Part shown: positions 17,024 through 23,508 of the stretch, in pieces
Numbering within the stretch: position 1 is the stretch's first letter
How the letters are laid out: each line of letters starts with the position of its first letter
DNA from: Mycobacterium sp. 1245111.1
GTDB lineage: Bacteria; Actinomycetota; Actinomycetes; Mycobacteriales; Mycobacteriaceae
DNA: 64,000 bases
Reading direction: 5' to 3'
NCBI RefSeq assembly: GCF_001673405.1
Contig: NZ_LZLV01000122.1
Span: forward strand, 1-64,000
Position numbers and translations under genes: made by a program
Notes under the pieces: model-generated
What the model saw: the letters and a program-made list of their open reading frames with translations, nothing else
What the model was told of the DNA's origin: nothing
The model's database searches: none

Positions 17024-18224
17024 CGTTCATCAGTTTTCGCACACACGCCTGCGCATAGGCGGAATTGTCTTCCGTGTCCTCGTAGTGCACCAGCCGGCCG
17101 ACGTCGACCACCAAAGCCATCGCCGCGTGCACCAGAATTCGCGCCTGGGTCTCGGTCAGCGCTGGACGCGCCGCCGCCAGCAGGCGCATCCACGCGTCGA
17201 TCGTCGAGCGCTGCACAGCGCGAAGCAACTCCTGGTCCACCCGGGTCAGGTTCACCCGCTCGGTGTAATAGATCGCGGCCAGATCCGGGTTGGCGAATGA
17301 CGTTGCGACGTAAGCCTCGATCAACAACGTGAGCATGTGGCCGGGTTCGCTCAGCCCGGTCAGGATCGCCGACAGCCGGCCTGACACCCGATCGGCCGCG
17401 CGACGTAGACCCGTCGCGAGGATGTCGCACTTGCCGGGAAAGTACCGGTAGATCCCCGAGACCGGAATGCCGACCGCCGACGCGATTTCGGCCATGCTGG
17501 TCTCGGGATAACCCTTGGCGTTGAACAAGACCATCGACGCCTGCAGCAAGGCTTCATAAACCCCGGTATCGGCTTCGAAGATCCGCCATGAGCAGGGCCG
17601 CTCGAAGGCGTCTTCCGGTTCGGGCAGGTCGGCGCCGATCACGGCCGACGCGGCTGCCCGCAACAACGCACGAAGCTCGTCGGCGGGCAGCTGTACCCGG
17701 TGGTCGACCACGCTACCGATCACGCTGAGCATTCCGGCCGAGGCCATCCACCGCTGCGGGGATGTGAGGTGCGGGCGAATCACCATGAGCGGCCGTTGAA
17801 TTCGGCGATTGACCAACCGGAGTTGGTCGCCAAGCGCGGACTGATCGTCGCCGTGCAGGTAGCGGGCCTGCCACCGGTACAACCCGCCCGACTCGCGGTT
17901 GGCCAGCGTCACGTCGATCAGCGCGTCGATCAGCCGATCCAGCGTTTCGCCGGGGTCGCTGTCATCGGCGTCGGCGAAATCGGTGCAGTCGACCAGTTGC
18001 TGGCCAAGTGCCAGAACCGCATTACGGAACAGATCGTATTTGCTCGCATGGTGGCGGTAAAGTGCCGGCGCCGAAATTCCGACCTTGGCGGCGATCGCCT
18101 CCATGCTGACGGCGTGGTAGCCCTGCGCGCTGAACGCCTCGGCAGACGCCCGCGCGATCTGGTCCTTACGGTCTTTGGGACGACGGCGTACGACCGCGGC
18201 GCCCTGGGCTCGCGCTGTCGTCAC
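16998..18224 (-). CDS. Tandem double-TetR transcriptional regulator
   Basis: A 408-residue protein with two complete TetR/AcrR repressors in one chain. The first helix-turn-helix is at about 20-65 (SMEAIAAKVGISAPALYRHH) with its own ligand-binding helices to about 205. The second is at about 222-268 (SMAEIASAVGIPVSGIYRYF) with another C-terminal domain to 400. Ordinary TetR proteins are about 200 residues and act as dimers, so this chain could act as a pseudo-dimer with two ligand pockets. The GTG start at 18224 leaves a short Arg-rich N-terminal tail. It probably controls the neighbouring monooxygenase or itself. Confidence 0.88.
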   Translation of the reverse strand: MTTARAQGAAVVRRRPKDRKDQIARASAEAFSAQGYHAVSMEAIAAKVGISAPALYRHHASKYDLFRNAVLALGQQLVDCTDFADADDSDPGETLDRLIDALIDVTLANRESGGLYRWQARYLHGDDQSALGDQLRLVNRRIQRPLMVIRPHLTSPQRWMASAGMLSVIGSVVDHRVQLPADELRALLRAAASAVIGADLPEPEDAFERPCSWRIFEADTGVYEALLQASMVLFNAKGYPETSMAEIASAVGIPVSGIYRYFPGKCDILATGLRRAADRVSGRLSAILTGLSEPGHMLTLLIEAYVATSFANPDLAAIYYTERVNLTRVDQELLRAVQRSTIDAWMRLLAAARPALTETQARILVHAAMALVVDVGRLVHYEDTEDNSAYAQACVRKLMNATLFGTAG

Positions 18225-18320
18225 CGCCCCACCCTAACCGCCGGGTGGCTGGCGAAAAAACCTACCGCCGGGTCAGAATCGCTATTAACATAATCAGCAC
18301 TCGCCGCGTTATGCGGTCGG

Positions 18321-18431
18321 TCAGGGGCCACGGACGGAGGTAACCGAACTGGTCGTGCCGTTCCCCGGGTCGATCTTGACGTGGCCGGTGCTGCTGTTCT
18401 CGAACGTCTGCATGACATAACAGGTATTCAC
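18321..18431 (-). CDS. Possible short peptide gene in the TetR upstream region
   Basis: A 36-codon frame from GTG 18431, or 30 codons from ATG 18413, on the minus strand. Almost every codon has G or C in the third position, as in real genes of this genome. The product is polar and Ser/Thr-rich with no signal or membrane segment. It lies in the 235-bp space between the tandem TetR gene and the next plus-strand gene. No convincing Shine-Dalgarno sequence is present; TACCTG at 18421-18426 could serve a leaderless ATG. It may be a small gene or chance codon bias. Confidence 0.35.
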   Translation of the reverse strand: MNTCYVMQTFENSSTGHVKIDPGNGTTSSVTSVRGP

Positions 18432-18459
18432 ATGCGCGCGCTCGACGGAGAGGAGAACG

Positions 18460-18807
18460 ATGAGCAATCGCCAGCTAACGCTCGGAATCCTGGGGGCCGC
18501 GTTGGTCGTCGCGGGGCTGTCGGCCATGTGGTTCCCGGTGCACTTGGACCAGTACGACCGCTGGGGGATGCAGATCAGTTGCGGCCGAGGCTTCAGCGCG
18601 AGCGCTCTGGAGCCGGCCGAGTCTTATGGCGCCGACTACACCGGTCAGTGCGGGTCGGCGTTGCTGCTGCGTCGGCTCTGGGCCATCCCCGCCGCCGTCG
18701 TCGGTTGGGTGCTGGTGATGATCACCGTGGCGATCTGGGTCCGCAGCACACCCGAAAACGCCGAAGAGAGCACACGTTTCTGGGAGCTGCGGGGCGACGC
18801 CACCTGA
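18460..18807 (+). CDS. Small two-helix membrane protein
   Basis: 115 residues. The first membrane segment is about 6-24 and the second about 74-94, with a roughly 50-residue outer loop that holds Cys41 and Cys63 and could form a disulfide. No recognised family. ATG 18460 has a strong GGAGAGGAG ribosome binding site. It is followed after 45 bp by a MarR gene whose operator lies in the gap, so it may be separately transcribed. Confidence 0.75.
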   Translation: MSNRQLTLGILGAALVVAGLSAMWFPVHLDQYDRWGMQISCGRGFSASALEPAESYGADYTGQCGSALLLRRLWAIPAAVVGWVLVMITVAIWVRSTPENAEESTRFWELRGDAT

Positions 18808-18815
18808 CATTTAGA

Positions 18816-18834
18816 CAGTTGAAACTGTACAGTT
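18816..18834. promoter_or_regulatory. Overlapping palindromes at the MarR promoter
   Basis: Two dyads share bases: CAGTT-GA-AACTG at 18816-18827 and the perfect 12-mer AACTGTACAGTT at 18823-18834. TTGAAA (18820-18825) and TGATGT (18844-18849), 18 bp apart, could be -35 and -10 boxes. The palindromes would then cover the -35 region. This is typical of an autorepressing MarR operator. Confidence 0.6.
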
Positions 18835-18852
18835 TGAGCTGCCTGATGTACG

Positions 18853-19296
18853 GTGGATCAAGTGGACGGGATCAGCGATTCTGCGGTATCCGCCGCGCGG
18901 GACCTACGTGTGCTGTTCAGCCGGTTGCGGCGTCGACTCAAAAGCGTCGCCACCGGTGGCGGCCTGACGCCGTCGCAGACCGCGGTGCTCAACCGGTTGT
19001 GGAAGGACGGCGCATCGACGACTAGTGGTTTGGCCAGCGCCGAACAGGTGCGGCCGCAGTCGATGGCCGCCATCGTGACCGCGCTGGACGAGCATGGCCT
19101 GATTCGACGCGCGCCCGACCCCGACGATGGCCGGCGGCAAGTCATTTCGCTGACGGCGGCCGGACGCCGGCGGGCGCAGAGCGATCGTCAGGTCCGCGAG
19201 GAATGGCTGGCCCGTGCCATGCAGGAGCGCTACTCGGAGCGGGAACGCCGCGTCATCAATGAGGCGTTGTCGTTGCTTGAGCGCTTGACCGACTAA
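18853..19296 (+). CDS. MarR-family transcriptional regulator
   Basis: 147 residues with a winged helix-turn-helix at about 40-105 (TTSGLASAEQVRPQSMAAIV, then the DPDDGRR wing) and flanking dimerisation helices. It probably acts as a ligand-released dimeric repressor. GTG 18853 and GTG 18862 are both possible starts; the promoter position suggests little or no leader. The F420-type oxidoreductase starts 15 bp after its stop, so the pair is probably one autoregulated unit whose inducer would relate to the oxidoreductase substrate. Confidence 0.88.
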   Translation: MDQVDGISDSAVSAARDLRVLFSRLRRRLKSVATGGGLTPSQTAVLNRLWKDGASTTSGLASAEQVRPQSMAAIVTALDEHGLIRRAPDPDDGRRQVISLTAAGRRRAQSDRQVREEWLARAMQERYSERERRVINEALSLLERLTD

Positions 19297-19311
19297 CGAA
19301 GGGAAGATCCC

Positions 19312-20181
19312 ATGGAATTAGGCATACACTTCATCGATTTCTTGCCGGGCGATGCGGCTGCGCTGACGCCGACCCTGCTGTCGACCGCCACGGCCGCCGA
19401 GGACATCGGCGCGACGCTGTTCACCTTGGCGGACCACTTCTTCCAGATGGAAGCCGTTGGGCGCGCGGAAGATCCGTTCTTGGAGGGCTATACCTCGCTG
19501 GGTTACCTGGCGGGCCGGACCACCGATATCGAGTTGGCGTTGCTGGTGACCGGGGTGACCTACCGGCACCCGGGACTCTTGGCCAAGACCGTGACCACAC
19601 TCGACGTGCTCTCGGGGGGCCGGTCGATGCTCGGTCTCGGGGCCGCCTGGTATGAGCGTGAGCACCTCGCTCTGGGAGTTCCGTATCCGTCGGTCAGCAC
19701 GCGGTTCGAGATGCTCGAAGAGACGCTGCAGATTTGTCAGCAGATGTGGAGCGACAACGACGGTCCTTACGACGGCAAGCACTATCACCTGGCCGAAACC
19801 CTCTGCGTGCCACAGCCGATTCGGCGTCCACCGATTCTGATCGGTGGCGGGGGTGAGAAGAAGACACTGCGGCTGGTCGCGCAGTACGCCGATGTCTGGA
19901 ACTCCACTGATTCCGAGATCGACGTGCTTAAGCACAAGATCGACGTGTTGAGCCGCCACTGCGATACGGTCGGGCGCGACGTTACCGAGATTCGCAAAAC
20001 CGTCGGCGTCTTCGAGGACCCATTTGCAGACGTCGACGGGTACTTGAAGAAGCTCGAGCGGCTTGCCGAGCTCGGTGTCGACATGATCAACACCGGTCCG
20101 GTGCCGGGCACGCCGGATCCTGCCGGCTTCGTGAAGCGGTTCGGCGACGAGGTGATGCCGAGGTTGTCTGAGATCGGTTGA
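19312..20181 (+). CDS. F420-dependent LLM-class oxidoreductase
   Basis: A 289-residue luciferase-like TIM-barrel enzyme of the mycobacterial F420-dependent family; it probably reduces or oxidises a small substrate with coenzyme F420. Family signatures seen: the N-terminal ADHFFQME segment, the GRSMLGLGAAWYEREH block, and the phosphate-binding RRPPILIGGGGEKKTL block near 170. ATG 19312 is preceded by GAAGGGAAG. It lies 15 bp after the MarR gene and converges on the SHOCT gene with 13 bp between stops and no hairpin. Confidence 0.88.
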   Translation: MELGIHFIDFLPGDAAALTPTLLSTATAAEDIGATLFTLADHFFQMEAVGRAEDPFLEGYTSLGYLAGRTTDIELALLVTGVTYRHPGLLAKTVTTLDVLSGGRSMLGLGAAWYEREHLALGVPYPSVSTRFEMLEETLQICQQMWSDNDGPYDGKHYHLAETLCVPQPIRRPPILIGGGGEKKTLRLVAQYADVWNSTDSEIDVLKHKIDVLSRHCDTVGRDVTEIRKTVGVFEDPFADVDGYLKKLERLAELGVDMINTGPVPGTPDPAGFVKRFGDEVMPRLSEIG

Positions 20182-20194
20182 GCCGTCGCAGGTT

Positions 20195-20560
20195 CTACAG
20201 GCTGGCGATGATCCGCGCCCGCTCCGCGGCGTATTCGTCGTCGGAGATGGCTCCGCTGGCGCGGAGGTTCTCGATCTCCTGAAGTCGTTTCGTGGTTGGT
20301 ACCACGGTCGACGTGGGCGTCCACCGTGCGGGCGGAGCCGGCGTCGTCGCGCCGAGGCTCGGACTCCCGCTGTTCAGCAGGCCGAGACGCAACAACATGA
20401 CGAGTAGGCCGATACCTCCGGCCGGCAAGCACAACAGCAACATCCAATCGGTGGACACGCCGAGGTCGCTGAGCGCGACGAAGCGCACCACGAACGAGAG
20501 CGTGAACAGCGCGGCTATCGCCGCGGCCAGGATGACGACGGGCTTGTTGTTGGAGTTCAT
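20195..20560 (-). CDS. Membrane protein with C-terminal SHOCT domain
   Basis: 121 residues. Two membrane segments (about 7-27 and 38-60) are followed by a Pro/Thr-rich linker and a C-terminal SHOCT motif (about 93-121, LRASGAISDDEYAAERARI). SHOCT domains occur on many small bacterial envelope proteins and are thought to mediate oligomerisation. ATG 20560 has AAAGGA ten bases before it. It lies downstream of the LpqH-like gene but behind a very strong hairpin, so it needs its own promoter or read-through. Confidence 0.82.
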   Translation of the reverse strand: MNSNNKPVVILAAAIAALFTLSFVVRFVALSDLGVSTDWMLLLCLPAGGIGLLVMLLRLGLLNSGSPSLGATTPAPPARWTPTSTVVPTTKRLQEIENLRASGAISDDEYAAERARIIASL

Positions 20561-20588
20561 CTCAGGTGTTCCTTTCAGTTGGGCCCGA

Positions 20589-20627
20589 ATACCGTTCGGC
20601 CAGCGATCACCGCTGGCCGAACGGTAT
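20589..20627 (-). terminator. Long perfect hairpin terminator after the LpqH-like gene
   Basis: A 17-bp perfect stem (arms 20589-20605 and 20611-20627) with a 5-nt loop, starting five bases after the stop codon of the LpqH-like gene. There is no T tract, as is common for mycobacterial hairpin terminators. The symmetry means it could work for either strand. Confidence 0.85.
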
Positions 20628-20632
20628 GGGTG

Positions 20633-21103
20633 TCAGGGGCAGGTGACGTCGAGTTCGAACGACTTGTTGACTTGCCCGCCCATCGGGTTGGCCATGTCCA
20701 CGCCGGTGGCGGTGCCGGTGATCTTGTAGGAGCTGCCGTCCTTGGTAGCGTCAGCCTTGCCGCTGGTACCGCCGACGGCGAGCGTGACGCCGTTGACATT
20801 GCCCAGCGCAACGGATTTCACGACGGGCGGGGTCGCATCGGTCAGCACGGCACCGATGCCGGTGGCACCGGGACCGGTTCCGCCACCGATGGCGATGTTG
20901 ACCGTGCCGGCGACCTTGGTGCAGGCCACCTGGCCGGTGACTTTCTGGTCTTTGCCATCGACGACCACCTTGGTGTTGGACGCGCCGGCGGGTGCAACGG
21001 CGGCATTGCCGACGCTGACGGCCCTGTCCTGGTGTGAACAACCCACCATCACGGTGGCGAAGGTCGCGGCCGTGCCGGCGATGATCAGAATGTTGCGTTT
21101 CAT
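20633..21103 (-). CDS. LpqH-family 19-kDa-type lipoprotein
   Basis: A 156-residue cell-envelope lipoprotein. The signal peptide covers residues 1-21 and ends in the lipobox VMVGC, with Cys22 as lipidation site. The mature part has the LpqH (19 kDa antigen) pattern, including VDGKDQKVTGQVACTK with a conserved Cys and a C-terminal Cys two residues from the end, probably disulfide-linked. M. tuberculosis LpqH is 159 residues; this is probably a paralogue. Its promoter region carries a 37-nt element also found before the small membrane-protein gene at 22190. GGAG precedes the ATG. Confidence 0.9.
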   Translation of the reverse strand: MKRNILIIAGTAATFATVMVGCSHQDRAVSVGNAAVAPAGASNTKVVVDGKDQKVTGQVACTKVAGTVNIAIGGGTGPGATGIGAVLTDATPPVVKSVALGNVNGVTLAVGGTSGKADATKDGSSYKITGTATGVDMANPMGGQVNKSFELDVTCP

Positions 21104-21142
21104 TGAGAGACTCCTTGTCTGCGTTGTTGACGTACTGCGTAA

Positions 21143-21179
21143 TCACTGTGCGGCAGTGGGCTTTATGGATCCTTAATGC
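21143..21179 (-). promoter_or_regulatory. 37-nt shared upstream element, copy 1
   Basis: On the minus strand this starts with GCATTAAGGATCCA and continues into an imperfect dyad (CACTG-N5-CAGTG, 21144-21158). It aligns without gaps to 22244-22280 with 29 of 37 bases identical. It ends 39 bases before the start of the LpqH-like gene. A promoter or operator common to two envelope genes is the simplest reading. Confidence 0.6.
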
Positions 21180-21203
21180 CGTCGGCCGCCGACCGCCACC
21201 CCT

Positions 21204-21926
21204 TCATGCGGACGCATCGGCGGCCATGTCCAGGTACATCGACTGAAGACCGACGCGACCAGGACCGGTGAAGCGATTGAAGATGAGATTTCCTGTGCCA
21301 CCGAATATTCCGGTGCGCAGCCCGTAGACCTTCGGCTCCATCGAGACACTGTCGTCGCGGTAGATCCAACTTCCCGGCTCCACATCGATTTGCTCACCGG
21401 GCGCCAGCACCTTCTCGAACACATTGCCGTAGCCGTGCAGCCACACCACACCTTCTGACTGGGTTGCGGCGAACCGGTCCACGAAGAAGCCCGTCGCACC
21501 GAACATCATGTTCCGGATTCCCTTTTGGCGGGTGTAGCCGTACTCCAAATTGCCGGTGGCTGCGAGATATTGGTGCTCACGTACCTCGACAGCAGCACCG
21601 GGTCGCAGGTGGAGTGGGAAGACGTGTCCGGTGCCATCGCGGGAAAACGCGACCTGTCCCGGTCCCCGCGCCTCGGTCATCATCAACTGCATGCCGGCGA
21701 TCATCCGTTTGAGCGCGCCCTTGCCCCTGAGCCCGATGTCGAGCCCAGGGTCCTTCCACAAGACGACGTGGTGCTCGAAGAACACCGGCACGCTGCCGTC
21801 GAGCCAGATGTGCAGCACCGGCACCAACTCTCCGTCGATGCGGTAGTACACACCCGGAGCCCGCCCGTCGGAGACGTTGGTGGGCAGTAACTGTGGCGGC
21901 TCGGGGCGATAAGAGGACGTGGTCAT
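21204..21926 (-). CDS. AIM24/TIGR00266-family protein
   Basis: A 240-residue beta-rich protein of the AIM24 family. Bacterial members are of unknown function and often sit with envelope or stress genes. Typical glycines and turns are seen (GRGKGALKRM-like stretch, MMFGATGFFVDRF, GNLIFNRFTGPGRVGLQSM near the C-terminus). There is no signal peptide or membrane helix. It follows the small membrane-protein gene (stop at 21936) by 9 bp and is almost certainly co-transcribed with it from the promoter carrying the second 37-nt element. Confidence 0.82.
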   Translation of the reverse strand: MTTSSYRPEPPQLLPTNVSDGRAPGVYYRIDGELVPVLHIWLDGSVPVFFEHHVVLWKDPGLDIGLRGKGALKRMIAGMQLMMTEARGPGQVAFSRDGTGHVFPLHLRPGAAVEVREHQYLAATGNLEYGYTRQKGIRNMMFGATGFFVDRFAATQSEGVVWLHGYGNVFEKVLAPGEQIDVEPGSWIYRDDSVSMEPKVYGLRTGIFGGTGNLIFNRFTGPGRVGLQSMYLDMAADASA

Positions 21927-21935
21927 CGTCCCGGC

Positions 21936-22190
21936 TCAGGGTCGCTTGGCGTAGCGAGTGAGGAAGCCGAACGCGGCGACCCCGGCGACCACACCGACCA
22001 CGCCCCACAGGACGATCGAGAACACCAGCGAGCCGAACAGGAAGTCGTAGGTCAGCGAGAGGTAGACCGACCAGAGCACGCGGTAGATGCACCAAAAGGC
22101 TGTCAGAGCTGCGCTGATGCCGATGATCAGGCTACGGTTGCGATCGACGCGGTCGATCTGTTCCTCGAGGTTGGCGGGCAAAATCTTCAT
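21936..22190 (-). CDS. Small membrane protein upstream of the AIM24-like gene
   Basis: 84 residues with two membrane helices (about 19-40 and 49-72), a basic N-terminal segment, and a Tyr/Leu-rich loop. No family recognised. The start ATG at 22188-22190 is preceded by AAAGGA with eight-base spacing; a longer in-frame version to 22247 would run into the regulatory element and is rejected. It is first in a two-gene operon with the AIM24-like protein. Confidence 0.75.
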   Translation of the reverse strand: MKILPANLEEQIDRVDRNRSLIIGISAALTAFWCIYRVLWSVYLSLTYDFLFGSLVFSIVLWGVVGVVAGVAAFGFLTRYAKRP

Positions 22191-22243
22191 CTGCGTTGTC
22201 CTTTCGTGAGGTTGCGGTGCTGCGTTGCAACACCTGTGCCCGC

Positions 22244-22280
22244 TCACTGTCCGGGACAGCGCTAACTGGATCCTTAATGC
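22244..22280 (-). promoter_or_regulatory. 37-nt shared upstream element, copy 2
   Basis: The minus strand carries GCATTAAGGATCCA followed by a dyad whose arms CTGTCC and GGACAG flank one base (22247-22259). It is gap-free alignable with copy 1. It overlaps the last codons and TAA stop of the EmbR-like gene and ends 53 bases before the ATG at 22190. Confidence 0.6.
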
Positions 22281-23437
22281 TCCGACAAGGCCGTGTCGAC
22301 GGTGAATTCCTCGTCGCCGATTCGAACGCGATCACCGTGGCGCAGTTTCGCGCTGGGATCAATACGCTTCCCGCCCACCCGCACGCCGTTGGCCGATCCG
22401 AGATCGGTGATGAGCAGAGTCCGGCCGTCGTCGGCGATCACCGCGTGGTGGCGGCTGACCTTGGCGTCCGATAACACGATGTCGTTGTCGGGGCTTCGAC
22501 CGATTCGGGTGGCCGAGCCGGCCAGTGCATAACGTCGTCCATCCGCACCGACCAACGCCGCGACGGCAGGGCCGCGGACTCGAATTGCGTTGTCCGACTG
22601 GGCGACTATGGTGTCTTCGGCATGTGACTGGGCGGCCTTGCGAGCGTCCAACGGCTCCTGGCGCAGGATACGTTCGTACAGCTCCCGGATGGTCCACCCG
22701 GGGTCGATGCCGAGGTCGTCCGCCAGTAGCGCCTTCAGCCGCAGGTACGCGTCCAGCGCATCCGCCTGGCGGTCGGCCAGGTAGTAGGCGGTAATCAGCT
22801 GCGCCCACAACGGTTCTCGATAGCCGTACCGTGCGGTCAGCGCTTCGAGTTCGGAGATCACGGCATGCGGGCGACCGCAGGCGATTTCGGCCTCGGCGCG
22901 CGCGATGTAGACCTGTACCCGCTCCTCGTCGAGAGCAGCGGCCAGGGTCTCGACGAAGTGAAAGTCGCTGAGGTCCTCAAGAACCCGGCCGCGCCATTGG
23001 CCGAGCGCGGCAAGCAGATGCCGGCTAGCCTGCTCGAATCGCGCTGCGGCGGCGGCCTGCACCCCGGCGTTCTTCTCGGCGATAAAACGGCCGAAGTCGT
23101 ACTGGTCATCGCTGATGGACAATTGGTAGCCCGGTGGTCTGCTAGCCAGCACGGAACGGTCGATGCCCGCATCGCCCATCGCCCGGCGCAGATTGGAGAT
23201 GTAGGCGTGCAGCGTGGCTCGCGCTCCCGACGGCGGCCGTTGGTCCCACGCGGCGCCCATGAGCGAGTCGATGCTCACCGGTCGATTCGCGTTGACGACC
23301 AACATCGCTAGCACCGCACGTTGTTTCGGGGTGCCCAATGGCACGGCTTCATCGCCGACGCGGACCTGCAGCGGGCCCAATACGCCGAACTCGGCCGCCG
23401 CAAAGGACTGCCCCGCGCCCAACCCATCGGCCATCAT
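22274..23437 (-). CDS. EmbR-like SARP transcriptional activator with FHA domain
   Basis: A 387-residue regulator with the EmbR architecture: OmpR-type winged helix 15-105, bacterial transcriptional-activation (TPR-like) domain about 110-265, and C-terminal FHA domain about 305-375 with GRSPDNDIVLSDAKVSRHHA. FHA domains bind phosphothreonine. In M. tuberculosis EmbR is phosphorylated by the neighbouring kinase PknH and its FHA domain is required. Here a membrane Ser/Thr kinase is divergently encoded 71 bp away, so the same pairing is probable. Length (387) equals EmbR (388), but the location differs from M. tuberculosis embR, so this is likely a paralogue. Confidence 0.9.
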   Translation of the reverse strand: MMADGLGAGQSFAAAEFGVLGPLQVRVGDEAVPLGTPKQRAVLAMLVVNANRPVSIDSLMGAAWDQRPPSGARATLHAYISNLRRAMGDAGIDRSVLASRPPGYQLSISDDQYDFGRFIAEKNAGVQAAAAARFEQASRHLLAALGQWRGRVLEDLSDFHFVETLAAALDEERVQVYIARAEAEIACGRPHAVISELEALTARYGYREPLWAQLITAYYLADRQADALDAYLRLKALLADDLGIDPGWTIRELYERILRQEPLDARKAAQSHAEDTIVAQSDNAIRVRGPAVAALVGADGRRYALAGSATRIGRSPDNDIVLSDAKVSRHHAVIADDGRTLLITDLGSANGVRVGGKRIDPSAKLRHGDRVRIGDEEFTVDTALSEH

Positions 23438-23496
23438 GATGTTTCTTCGCCCACCAGGTTCGTCAGCTAAACAACTACAGCAGCATAGCTTCCCGC

Positions 23497-23502
23497 TAAG
23501 AT
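23497..23502 (+). promoter_or_regulatory. -10 box for a leaderless kinase mRNA
   Basis: TAAGAT at 23497-23502 ends six bases before the kinase ATG at 23509, placing the expected transcription start on the A of ATG. No ribosome binding site is present, which fits a leaderless transcript. No clear -35 box. Confidence 0.5.
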
Positions 23503-23508
23503 CTGCCC

